Positions 34,038-41,890 of a stretch of DNA of 64,000 nt are shown here, piece by piece. The notes below the pieces were generated by a model. That model had not been told where the DNA came from. It worked only from the letters and a program-made list of their open reading frames with translations, and searched no databases. Source of the DNA: Clostridiales bacterium (lineage in GTDB: Bacteria; Bacillota; Clostridia; Oscillospirales; Oscillospiraceae); contig SFHJ01000001.1 in NCBI GenBank assembly GCA_004555655.1, forward strand, positions 1-64,000. Direction: 5' to 3'. The stretch's first letter is position 1. Each line of letters begins with the position of its first letter. Made by a program: the position numbers and the translations under genes.

Positions 34038-34328
34038 ATGGCTGAAGAAAAAGACGTTCTCATGTACAAGGGCTTTCCCCTGATGAGAAAAGACAACCTG
34101 ATCTATTACGGCTCGATGGCCGATTCGCATATCGTCATGCTGCAGATTCTGGAGACCAAGCCCGTCAAGGACACCCAGATCGCGAGCAGAGTTTCCGTGG
34201 AACTGCAGCTGACCGACCCGAACGTCAGACCGCGCGACCGTATCGTTAAGAAGAGTGAAAAAGACGGCTTCTACACGGCTTTGGATGTTGGCTGTGTGTG
34301 GCTGAAGCGGGCGCTGGCAGCAAAGTAA
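34038..34328 (+). CDS. Conserved hypothetical small protein
   Basis: 96 residues, not recognised. The sequence is basic at the end and has strands such as VLMYKGFPLMRKDNLIYYG and SHIVMLQILETK, with no signal peptide or membrane segment. The ATG follows TCAGGAGG and two promoters lie upstream. It is 27 nt before an exported NlpC/P60 hydrolase, so the two are likely co-transcribed; a role in the same envelope response is possible but not shown. Confidence 0.82.
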   Translation: MAEEKDVLMYKGFPLMRKDNLIYYGSMADSHIVMLQILETKPVKDTQIASRVSVELQLTDPNVRPRDRIVKKSEKDGFYTALDVGCVWLKRALAAK

Positions 34329-34355
34329 GCGCGTTTTCCGGCACGGAGGTTCATG

Positions 34356-35252
34356 ATGAGAAAGACAATACGCAAAGCTGCTGCGGCGTTTGCCGCCGCG
34401 GCTGCGATCTTCTGCGCGACGGTTCCCGCCGCGGCAGTGGAACTCAAAACAGGCATCGGTATTGTGGAGGCCGGCGGCCTTCGCCTGCGCGCGCAGGCAA
34501 GTACCGACAGCGACATACTGGCCAACGCGGGCTATGGCGACAATGTCGTCATCATCCGCGAGTCCGGTGATTTCTATCTGGTCGACTACAACCTGCAGAT
34601 CGGCTACATGTCCAAGGACTACATCACGTTCAAGGATCGTGAGAACGTCGAGCTGGGCTACGGCCGTGTGATCGAGTCGTCGGTGCATCTGCGTGAGAAG
34701 CCGGACGCTGCTTCTGCGTCGCTGACGCAGCTGGCCTACGACGAAAAAGCGTACATCATCGGCTTCAACTGCGGCTGGTACAAGGTCGAATACAGCGGCC
34801 TGACCGGTTATATCCGCAGCGATCTTCTGGAGCTGACGGAAAAGCCCATCGCCAACTCCGGCGGTACATATGCCGAAACTGTCTCCGTGGCCGACCAGCT
34901 TGTCTCTGTTGCCAAGAGCTATCTGGGCTACGCCTACGTCTGGGGCGGCACCTCCCCTTCCACGGGCTTTGACTGCTCCGGCTTTACCAAGTATGTGTTT
35001 GCGCAGCTCGGTTATTCACTCAGCCGCACGGCCGCACAACAGCTTGGCGACGGCACGCCTGTCTCCGAGCTGAAGGTTGGCGATCTGGTGTTTTTCAACA
35101 ACACCTACTCCACCAGCGCTGCGGCCAGTCACGTCGGTATCTACATCGGTGACAACCAGTTTATCCATGCCGCCGACGGCGGCGTGAAGATCACCGATCT
35201 TTCAAATCCCTTCTACGCCAGCCGCTACGTCGGCGCACGGCGTGTCCTCTGA
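34356..35252 (+). CDS. Secreted double-SH3, NlpC/P60 peptidoglycan hydrolase
   Basis: 298-residue exported endopeptidase. Signal peptide (1-27, ending VPAAAVE), two SH3b domains (about 32-95 and 102-161) and an NlpC/P60 domain (175-298) with Cys207 in GFDCSGF, His259 and His271. The second of two adjacent ATGs (34356) is at the better distance from GGAGG. Its catalytic domain resembles that of the SLH hydrolase at 24301-25608, but the wall-binding part differs. Confidence 0.92.
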   Translation: MRKTIRKAAAAFAAAAAIFCATVPAAAVELKTGIGIVEAGGLRLRAQASTDSDILANAGYGDNVVIIRESGDFYLVDYNLQIGYMSKDYITFKDRENVELGYGRVIESSVHLREKPDAASASLTQLAYDEKAYIIGFNCGWYKVEYSGLTGYIRSDLLELTEKPIANSGGTYAETVSVADQLVSVAKSYLGYAYVWGGTSPSTGFDCSGFTKYVFAQLGYSLSRTAAQQLGDGTPVSELKVGDLVFFNNTYSTSAAASHVGIYIGDNQFIHAADGGVKITDLSNPFYASRYVGARRVL

Positions 35253-35256
35253 GCAT

Positions 35257-35296
35257 AACGCCCTCCGGAGAGCTGCTCCGGAGGGCGTTGATTTTT
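35257..35296 (+). terminator. Terminator overlapping the next promoter
   Basis: Perfect 14-bp stem (AACGCCCTCCGGAG and complement, loop AGCTG) followed by GATTTTT. The last stem bases and T-run form the -35 element of the downstream promoter. Confidence 0.82.
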
Positions 35297-35316
35297 GCTG
35301 TTTTTATCAGTATAAT
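35288..35316 (+). promoter_or_regulatory. Amidohydrolase promoter
   Basis: TTGATT (35288-35293), 17 bp, TATAAT (35311-35316). Confidence 0.75.
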
Positions 35317-35347
35317 AGGGAATACCGAAGAAACCGGAGGACTCGCC

Positions 35348-36502
35348 ATGCTTCTGATTAAAAATGCCAACATCAATCCTATTTCCGCCGCACCCATCGC
35401 GTGCGGCAGTATTCTTGTAACAGACAGCGGTAAAATCGCAGCGGTCGCGCAAACCCTTGAAGCGCCCGCAGGCTGCCAGGTCATTGACGCCGAAGGCCGT
35501 CTCGTCACACCGGGCTGCGTCGAAGCGCACTGCCATATTGGCCTGCACAACGAAGGCGTCGGCTGGGAGGGCATGGATTATAACGAGATCATCGAGCCGC
35601 TCACACCGCAGCTGCGCGCGATCGACTCCATCAACCCGCAGGACGAGGCGTTTGGCCTTGCACTGCGCGGCGGCGTGACCACCGCATGCACCGGTCCGGG
35701 CAGCGCGAACGTGGTCGGCGGTACGTTTGTGACCATAAAGCTCGCGGGCAAGCGCGTGGATGACATGGTGCTGCAGAATCCCGCCGCCATGAAGTGCGCC
35801 TTCGGCGAAAATCCCAAGCGCTGCTACGGCGCGAACATGAAAAAGAGCCCCATGACGAGAATGGGCACGGCAGGGCTTCTGCGCGAGCTGCTTTTCAAGA
35901 CGCTGCGCTACCGTGACGACAAGCTGGCAGGGAAAAATCCCGCATTCGATATGAAGCTGGAGGCGATGCTGCCCGTCGTGGAGAAGGAAATTCCGCTCAA
36001 GGCGCATGCACACCGCGCCGACGATATCCTTACCGCCATCCGCATCGCCAGAGAATTTGATCTCAAGCTCACGCTCGACCACTGCACCGGCGGCGCGATC
36101 ATTGCCGGCGAACTGGCCAAAGAGAACTATCCCGCCTTTGTCGGGCCGTCTCTCGGCGGCAAGACGAAGGTTGAGATCCAGACCAAGAGCTTCTCCACGG
36201 CAGGCATTCTGTCAAAAGCAGGGCTCAATGTCAGCATCATCACCGACGCGCCGGTGGTTCCGCTGCAGTATCTTCCGATGTGCGCGGGCCTGGCTGCATG
36301 CGCCGGGCTTGACATGGCGGAGGCCTGGCGCGCCATCACCATCAATCCCGCGACTGCGCTCGGCATTTCTGACCGTGTGGGAAGCCTGGAGCCGGGCAAG
36401 GACGCTGATATCGTCATCTGGACAGCCGACCCGCTGCACACCATCGGCGGCGAGGCGTACATCACCATCGTAGACGGCAGGATCGTCTATCGCGCACAAT
36501 AA
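35348..36502 (+). CDS. Metal-dependent amidohydrolase
   Basis: 384-residue cytoplasmic hydrolase of the amidohydrolase superfamily, near imidazolonepropionase-like proteins. It has a TIM barrel with metal-binding EAHCHIGLH, later ligands in KAHAHRADD and TLDHCTGG, the Asp region SIITDAPV, and a C-terminal composite beta domain (VGSLEPGKDADIVIW). No signal peptide. Substrate not predictable. ATG at 35348 follows CCGGAGG. Usual neighbours of histidine degradation are absent. Confidence 0.88.
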   Translation: MLLIKNANINPISAAPIACGSILVTDSGKIAAVAQTLEAPAGCQVIDAEGRLVTPGCVEAHCHIGLHNEGVGWEGMDYNEIIEPLTPQLRAIDSINPQDEAFGLALRGGVTTACTGPGSANVVGGTFVTIKLAGKRVDDMVLQNPAAMKCAFGENPKRCYGANMKKSPMTRMGTAGLLRELLFKTLRYRDDKLAGKNPAFDMKLEAMLPVVEKEIPLKAHAHRADDILTAIRIAREFDLKLTLDHCTGGAIIAGELAKENYPAFVGPSLGGKTKVEIQTKSFSTAGILSKAGLNVSIITDAPVVPLQYLPMCAGLAACAGLDMAEAWRAITINPATALGISDRVGSLEPGKDADIVIWTADPLHTIGGEAYITIVDGRIVYRAQ

Positions 36503-36516
36503 AAGGAGACATGCAT

Positions 36517-36708
36517 ATGACAGCCGGATTTTCGATTCTGATTATGCTTGCCAGTGCAATCGCAGGTTTTTTCCTGGGCGCTGCGCTCGATCAGCCTCTT
36601 GAAGGAGCGATTCTTGGCGCTTTGATCGCAGGAATCGGCTGCATCGTCGCTGCGATCAACGAGCAGAAACAGCCTTCCGAACAAAAAAAGAATAATGAAA
36701 ACGTATGA
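36517..36708 (+). CDS. Small membrane protein
   Basis: 63 residues with two membrane segments separated by a short acidic turn (FSILIMLASAIAGFFLGAAL and GAILGALIAGIGCIVAAI), rich in small residues that favour helix packing, and a polar tail (KQPSEQKKNNE). The second of two close ATGs fits the AAGGAG site. It is 14 nt after the amidohydrolase and 140 nt before spoVAD. Function unknown. Confidence 0.7.
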   Translation: MTAGFSILIMLASAIAGFFLGAALDQPLEGAILGALIAGIGCIVAAINEQKQPSEQKKNNENV

Positions 36709-36715
36709 AATGATG

Positions 36716-36750
36716 AGAAGCCGCACACAATACCCGTGCGACTTCTTTTT
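36716..36750 (+). terminator. First of two tandem terminators
   Basis: Stem AGAAG-CGCAC/GTGCG-CTTCT with single mismatches, followed by TTTTTC. Confidence 0.75.
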
Positions 36751-36770
36751 CATTTTTTCCATTCCTCTTG

Positions 36771-36805
36771 ACCGTGGACGAGTTTTCATCCACGGTTATT
36801 TTTTT
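36771..36805 (+). terminator. Second tandem terminator upstream of spoVAD
   Basis: Stem ACCGTGGA/TCCACGGT followed by TATTTTTTT. It isolates spoVAD-spoVAE from upstream transcription, so a sporulation promoter must lie between here and 36850; I cannot define it confidently. Confidence 0.78.
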
Positions 36806-36849
36806 GCTTTTTTCATATACTACCGTCATAAGCAGACGGGAGGAATTCT

Positions 36850-37869
36850 ATGCAGGCGTTACACAAGGGTAAACAGAGCGTCATCTTTGACAACCAGCCG
36901 TCCATTCTGGCCTCCGCCGCCATCGCAGGCAAAAAAGAGGCCGAGGGGCCGCTTCGAAACTATTTTGATTACTGCGGGCAGGACAATACGCTCGGCCAGA
37001 AATCGTGGGAAAAAGCCGAGAGTAAGCTGCAGGAAATGGCCATTGACACAGCCAAGCGCAAGGCGGGCTGCGACTATAAGGATATTGAGCTTTTGTTCGC
37101 AGGAGACCTTTTAAACCAGTGCATCGGCTCGGCTTTTGCCATCCGCTCCACCGGTATCCCCTTTCTGGGGCTCTACGGCGCGTGCTCGACCATGGCGGAG
37201 TCGCTTCTTCTGGCCTCCGCTGCAGTCAACGCTGGCTACTGCAAAAAAGCGGCAGCCCTGACCTCATCGCACTTTGCCTCTGCCGAGCGGCAGTACCGCT
37301 TTCCGCTGGGCTACGGCGGACAGCGCACGCCGACCGCGCAGTGGACGGTCACGGGCGCAGGCTGCTGCATCGTGGGAACAGCGGCGCACGGCCCGTATGT
37401 AAATGCCGCCACAGCAGGCAGGATTGAGGATCTTGGCATCAAGGACGCAAACAACATGGGCGCAGCCATGGCCCCGGCCGCCTACTCCACTTTGCGCGCG
37501 CACTTTGACGATCTGGGCCGCGCGCCGAATGACTACGACATGATCGTGACGGGCGACCTGGGCGCGCTTGGCAAGGAAATTCTGATCGACCTGTTCCGCC
37601 GGGACGGCGTATCCATCAGCGGCGTGTACAACGACTGCGGCACGATGATTTTTGACCTTGAACGGCAGGATGTGCACGCAGGCGGCTCGGGCTGCGGCTG
37701 CGGCGCTTCGGTGCTGTGCGGATATCTGCTTTCCCAGATGCGTGCGGGAAAGCTCAAAAATCTTTTATTCTGCGCCACGGGCGCGCTGCTGTCTCCCATT
37801 TCCACATGGCAGGGGGAGTCCATCCCGTCGATCTGCCACGCAGTATCCATCAGTGCAGAAAAGAGGTAA
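36850..37869 (+). CDS. spoVAD: Stage V sporulation protein AD
   Basis: 339-residue thiolase-fold protein of the SpoVA complex, which moves dipicolinic acid into and out of the spore core at the inner membrane. Thiolase-like blocks are LYGACSTMAESL and FASAERQYRFPLGYGGQR, and the protein ends without the catalytic thiolase residues in normal spacing, as known for SpoVAD. ATG follows GGGAGG. spoVAE follows after 3 nt; spoVAC, usually directly upstream, is not in the window. Confidence 0.95.
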   Translation: MQALHKGKQSVIFDNQPSILASAAIAGKKEAEGPLRNYFDYCGQDNTLGQKSWEKAESKLQEMAIDTAKRKAGCDYKDIELLFAGDLLNQCIGSAFAIRSTGIPFLGLYGACSTMAESLLLASAAVNAGYCKKAAALTSSHFASAERQYRFPLGYGGQRTPTAQWTVTGAGCCIVGTAAHGPYVNAATAGRIEDLGIKDANNMGAAMAPAAYSTLRAHFDDLGRAPNDYDMIVTGDLGALGKEILIDLFRRDGVSISGVYNDCGTMIFDLERQDVHAGGSGCGCGASVLCGYLLSQMRAGKLKNLLFCATGALLSPISTWQGESIPSICHAVSISAEKR

Positions 37870-37872
37870 CGT

Positions 37873-38238
37873 ATGGATTATATGGAATATCTGAAAGCCT
37901 TCGTGCTCGGCGGCGCTCTGTGCGTCATTGGCCAGATTTTAATCGACAAAACGAAGCTCACCCCTGCGCGGATTCTGGTCGCGTATGTGATCGCGGGCGT
38001 GATTCTGGGCGGCTGCGGCGTATATGAAAAGCTGGTCGACTGGGGCGGCGCCGGCGCAACTGTCCCGCTCACGGGCTTCGGCTACAATCTCGCCAAGGGC
38101 GTGAAGCAGGCCGTGCAGGAAAACGGTATTCTCGGCGCGCTCACGGGCGGGTTCGAGGCCGCGGCCGGCGGCATCGCAGCGGCAGTACTGTTCGGCTTTC
38201 TGGCAGCCGTCGTCTTCAAACCCAGGGATAAGTCATAG
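37873..38238 (+). CDS. spoVAE: Stage V sporulation protein AE (SpoVAEb)
   Basis: 121-residue membrane protein of the SpoVA channel with about four hydrophobic segments (residues 7-25, 32-50, 60-75, 95-115). Family blocks are LGGALCVIGQILIDKTKLTP and LTGFGYNLAKGVKQAV. It is 3 nt after spoVAD and ends before a hairpin. Confidence 0.94.
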   Translation: MDYMEYLKAFVLGGALCVIGQILIDKTKLTPARILVAYVIAGVILGGCGVYEKLVDWGGAGATVPLTGFGYNLAKGVKQAVQENGILGALTGGFEAAAGGIAAAVLFGFLAAVVFKPRDKS

Positions 38239-38245
38239 GCGCTGG

Positions 38246-38283
38246 CAAAGCTCCGGACGCTGCGGGCGGTCCGGAGCTTGTAT
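38246..38283 (+). terminator. Weak terminator after spoVAE
   Basis: Stem CAAGCTCCGGAC-type arms (AGCTCCGGAC/GTCCGGAGCT) with a 10-base loop but only TTGTATTC after it. Confidence 0.5.
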
Positions 38284-38327
38284 TCGCAAATTCCTGTAAA
38301 AAACGTCGAAAACAGGAAAAACGCCTG

Positions 38328-38356
38328 TTGACTTCAACTGTTAAAAGTGATAAAGT
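38328..38356 (+). promoter_or_regulatory. Promoter of the Tyr T-box operon
   Basis: TTGACT (38328-38333), 17 bp, TAAAGT (38351-38356). Confidence 0.65.
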
Positions 38357-38364
38357 ATTAACAA

Positions 38365-38620
38365 CATCAAACGCGATGACGAACTCAAGTAGGTCGCAGC
38401 CGCATCCTTCAGAGAACCGCCGTATGGTGCGAGGCGGCAGGAGCGCTGCGTCTGAATACCGTTCTGAGCAGCAAGCTGAACACACTTTTGTCAGTAGGCA
38501 CGCCGGGTGCGCCCGATACAGCGCCGGAGCATCGCTCCAAAAGGCCGCGATAGCGGCGAACTGAGGTGGTACCGCGGGTCAATTCCGCCCTCTGCGCACG
38601 ATGCGCGGAGGGCGTTTTTT
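38365..38620 (+). promoter_or_regulatory. T-box leader with Tyr (TAC) specifier
   Basis: Stem I starts near 38375 with AAGTAG, has the upper block CAGAGAACCGCCGTATGGTG, and its 3' side carries TGAATACCG in which TAC (38457-38459) is nine bases from the closing GAG, the same place as Cys TGC and Phe TTC in the other two leaders here. The T-box core GGTGGTACCGCGG is at 38565-38577 and the terminator (CGCCCTCTGCGCA stem, TTTTTT) at 38585-38620. It should allow expression of the following operon when tRNA-Tyr is uncharged. Confidence 0.88.
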
Positions 38621-38651
38621 CCTGCTGCCACACTACATGGGAGGAAACAGT

Positions 38652-40289
38652 ATGGTTATTACGGAACTGCTGGAACGAAATGCACGCCTGTATGGCAGCG
38701 AAACGGCGCTGGTGGAGATCAACCCCTCGGACGAGCGCGACAGGGCTGCGACCTGGCGCGAAGCACAGCTCATTGAGCTGGCGCAGCCGAACTCGCCCTA
38801 CCGCCGTGAGCTGAGCTGGCGTGATTTTGACCGCCGCGCCAACCGTTTTGCAAACCTTCTGCTCAGCCGCGGCGTCGGCCGCGGCACCAAGGTTGGCATT
38901 CTGATGATGAACTGCCTCGAGTGGCTGCCACTGTATTTTGGCATCTTGAAGGCGGGCTGCATCGCGGTGCCGCTCAATTTCCGCTACTCCAGCGATGAGA
39001 TCAAGTATTGTCTGGAGCTGGCAGACGTCGAGGTGCTTCTGTTCGGCCCGGAATTCACAGGACGTATGGACGTGATCGCAGGGGATCTGCCGCAGGTCCG
39101 GTTCATGTTCTTCGTCGGCAGCGACGGTCCGGCATATACTGAGGACTGCCTGCGGCTCATGGGCTTCTGCTCATCGAGCGCGCCTCCCGTCGCGCTGGAT
39201 GAAACCGATCACGCGGCCATTTACTTCTCCTCCGGCACCACGGGCTTCCCGAAGGCCATTTTACATAATCACCGCGCGCTGTACAGCTCGTGCCGGACTG
39301 AGCAGGCGCACCACGGCCAGACCCGGCAGGACGTGTTCCTCTGCATTCCGCCGCTCTACCACACGGGTGCAAAGATGCACTGGTTCGGAAGCCTTCTCTC
39401 CGGCAGTAAGGCGGTCTTACTGCGCGGCGTAAAGCCCGAGTGGATTCTGCGCGCGGTGACCGAGGAAAAATGTACCATTGTATGGCTGCTTGTGCCCTGG
39501 GCGCAGGATCTGCTCGATGCAATCGAGTCCGGGCGGGTCGATCTGAACAATTACCTTCTGGATCAGTGGCGGCTCATGCACATTGGCGCGCAGCCCGTGC
39601 CGCCCAGCCTGATTCACCGCTGGATGAAATACTTCCCGCAGCACCAGTACGACACCAACTACGGCCTGAGCGAATCCATCGGCCCCGGCTGCGTCCATCT
39701 CGGCGTGGAGAACATCCGCAAGGTCGGCGCAATCGGCAAGGCAGGTTTTTTGTGGCAGGCCAAAATCGTGGACGAATCCGGCCGCGAGGTCGCGCAGGGC
39801 GAGATCGGCGAGCTGATCGTGAATGGTCCCGGCGTGATGCTCTGCTACTACAAAAATAAGGCTGCGACGGACGAGATCCTGAAAGACGGCTGGCTCTATA
39901 CCGGCGACATGGCCCGCATGGACGAAGACGGCTTTATCTACCTGGTCGACCGCAAGAAGGACGTTGTCATCTCCGGCGGCGAAAACCTCTACCCCGTGCA
40001 GATTGAGGACTTCCTGCGCCGCTTCGACAAGATCAAGGACGTGGCCGTGATCGGCCTGCCTGACGCGCGTCTCGGCGAGATTGCGGCTGCCATCATAGAG
40101 ATCAAAGAGGATATGACCTGTACGGAAGAAGAGATCAACAGCTTCTGCAAAGAGCTGCCGCGCTACAAGCGCCCGAGAAAGATCATCTTTGACAAGGTGC
40201 CGCGCAACCCGACCGGCAAGATTGAAAAGCCCGCGCTGCGCGAAAAGTACTGCCACGGCCGTCTGGTCGAGGCTCAGATCACAAACTGA
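38652..40289 (+). CDS. Acyl/aryl-CoA ligase, AMP-forming (ANL family)
   Basis: 545-residue cytoplasmic enzyme that activates a carboxylate to the acyl-AMP and then the CoA thioester. Motifs: P-loop YFSSGTTGFPKAI, NYGLSES, YTGDMARMDEDGF, DRKKDVVISGGENLYP and the catalytic Lys in GKIEKPALREK. It is full length. First gene behind the Tyr T-box, so its substrate is probably an aromatic acid; sequence alone does not separate this from a medium-chain fatty acid. ATG at 38652 follows GGAGG-AAACAG. Confidence 0.9.
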   Translation: MVITELLERNARLYGSETALVEINPSDERDRAATWREAQLIELAQPNSPYRRELSWRDFDRRANRFANLLLSRGVGRGTKVGILMMNCLEWLPLYFGILKAGCIAVPLNFRYSSDEIKYCLELADVEVLLFGPEFTGRMDVIAGDLPQVRFMFFVGSDGPAYTEDCLRLMGFCSSSAPPVALDETDHAAIYFSSGTTGFPKAILHNHRALYSSCRTEQAHHGQTRQDVFLCIPPLYHTGAKMHWFGSLLSGSKAVLLRGVKPEWILRAVTEEKCTIVWLLVPWAQDLLDAIESGRVDLNNYLLDQWRLMHIGAQPVPPSLIHRWMKYFPQHQYDTNYGLSESIGPGCVHLGVENIRKVGAIGKAGFLWQAKIVDESGREVAQGEIGELIVNGPGVMLCYYKNKAATDEILKDGWLYTGDMARMDEDGFIYLVDRKKDVVISGGENLYPVQIEDFLRRFDKIKDVAVIGLPDARLGEIAAAIIEIKEDMTCTEEEINSFCKELPRYKRPRKIIFDKVPRNPTGKIEKPALREKYCHGRLVEAQITN

Positions 40290-40321
40290 AACAAGAGAAA
40301 AGAAAAACAGGAGGAAACAGT

Positions 40322-41866
40322 ATGGATCTTTTCATCAAGCTTGCCTTGCTTGTCATCTTCTTCGGCATCATGGTCTTCATCGGCCTCTACTGCCGCCGTC
40401 ACGCCACAAACGTCAACGGCTTCGTCCTCGGCGGGCGCAGCGTCGGTCCCTGGCTCACGGCCTTCGCCTACGGCACGAGCTACTTCTCTGCCGTCGTATT
40501 CGTCGGCTACGCCGGCCAGTTCGGCTGGAAATACGGCATCGCCGCCACATGGGCGGGTCTTGGCAACGCGTTTTTGGGCTCTCTGCTTGCGTGGGCGGTT
40601 CTTGGCCGGCGCACGCGCATCATGACGCAGCACCTTGACAGCGCCACCATGCCGGAATTCTTCGGCAAACGCTTCGACTCCAAGGCATTAAAGCTCTGCG
40701 CGTCGGCTATCATCTTTATCTTTCTCATCCCCTATACCGCAAGCCTCTATAACGGCCTGAGCCGTCTGTTCGGCATGGCGTTCGACATCGATTATTCCGT
40801 GTGCGTCATCGTGATGGCTGTTCTCACGGGCGTGTACGTCATCGCCGGCGGCTATATGGCTACCGCCATCAACGACTTCATTCAGGGCATCATCATGATT
40901 TTCGGCATCGTGGCCGTCATAGCCGCAGTGCTTCACGGACAGGGAGGATTTTTGCAGGCGCTCAACAGCCTCGCAGAGGTCTCGGACGAATCGGTCAGCG
41001 CTGCGCCCGGCGTGTTTGCCTCTTTCTTTGGGCCTGACCCTGTGGGCCTGCTTGGCGTGGTGATTCTGACGAGCCTCGGCACATGGGGCCTGCCGCAGAT
41101 GGTGCAGAAGTTCTATGCCATCAAGAGCGAGTCCGCCATCAACAAGGGCATGATTATTTCCACTGTCTTTGCTGTCATTGTCGCGGGCGGCAGCTACTTC
41201 CTCGGCGGCTTCGGCCGGCTCTTCAGCGCGCAGGTCGATATCGCTGCAAACGGCTATGACTCCATCGTTCCCACGATGCTCTCCGGTCTGCCCACCATTC
41301 TCATTGCCATTGTGGTCATTCTGGTGCTGTCTGCGTCCATGTCCACGCTGTCTTCTCTGGTGCTTGCGTCCAGTTCGACCTTGACGCTGGACTTCATCAA
41401 GGGTAATATAATAAAGGATATGGATGAAAAACGGCAGGTACGCTGGATGCGCTCGCTCATCGTATTGTTTATCCTGATCTCGGTCGTGCTGGCGCTCATC
41501 CAGTACAAATCCAACGTCACCTTCATCGCGCAGCTCATGGGCGTGAGCTGGGGCGCGCTGGCGGGTGCATTCCTCGCGCCGTTCCTGTACGGCCTGTACT
41601 GGAAACGGACGACGAAGGCCGCCTGCTGGGTCAGCTTCCTGTTCTCTACCATTGTGATGCTGGCCAATATCTTCTTCCGCTCCAGCTTCCCTGCTCTCAT
41701 TCAGTCGCCCATCAACTGCGGCGCAATGTGCATGCTGGCAGGTCTGGTGCTGGTACCGGTGGTGAGCCTGCTGACGAAAGCGCCCGAAAAGGCGTCGGTC
41801 GAGCGCATCTTTGCCTGCTACGACAAGACTGTCACCGTCAGCGTCAAAGACTCCATCGGCGAATAG
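40322..41866 (+). CDS. Sodium/solute symporter (SSS family)
   Basis: 514-residue membrane transporter with about 13 predicted helices. It has the SSS pattern: early FVLGGRSVGPWLTAFAYG, GGYMATAINDFIQG in the fifth helix region, GTWGLPQMVQKFYA, and the conserved Ser-rich sodium site region SASMSTLSSLVLASSS. It lies between the first CoA ligase and iorA, all with good GGAGG sites, so it likely imports an aromatic carboxylate (or amino acid) used by the operon. Substrate is inferred from context only. Confidence 0.9.
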   Translation: MDLFIKLALLVIFFGIMVFIGLYCRRHATNVNGFVLGGRSVGPWLTAFAYGTSYFSAVVFVGYAGQFGWKYGIAATWAGLGNAFLGSLLAWAVLGRRTRIMTQHLDSATMPEFFGKRFDSKALKLCASAIIFIFLIPYTASLYNGLSRLFGMAFDIDYSVCVIVMAVLTGVYVIAGGYMATAINDFIQGIIMIFGIVAVIAAVLHGQGGFLQALNSLAEVSDESVSAAPGVFASFFGPDPVGLLGVVILTSLGTWGLPQMVQKFYAIKSESAINKGMIISTVFAVIVAGGSYFLGGFGRLFSAQVDIAANGYDSIVPTMLSGLPTILIAIVVILVLSASMSTLSSLVLASSSTLTLDFIKGNIIKDMDEKRQVRWMRSLIVLFILISVVLALIQYKSNVTFIAQLMGVSWGALAGAFLAPFLYGLYWKRTTKAACWVSFLFSTIVMLANIFFRSSFPALIQSPINCGAMCMLAGLVLVPVVSLLTKAPEKASVERIFACYDKTVTVSVKDSIGE

Positions 41867-41890
41867 AACAACTGACAGGAGGAATTCACC

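Noticed and set aside
36790..36849. A sporulation sigma-G promoter before spoVAD
   Set aside because: A CATACTA-like string is present, but no matching -35 element is found at the right distance.
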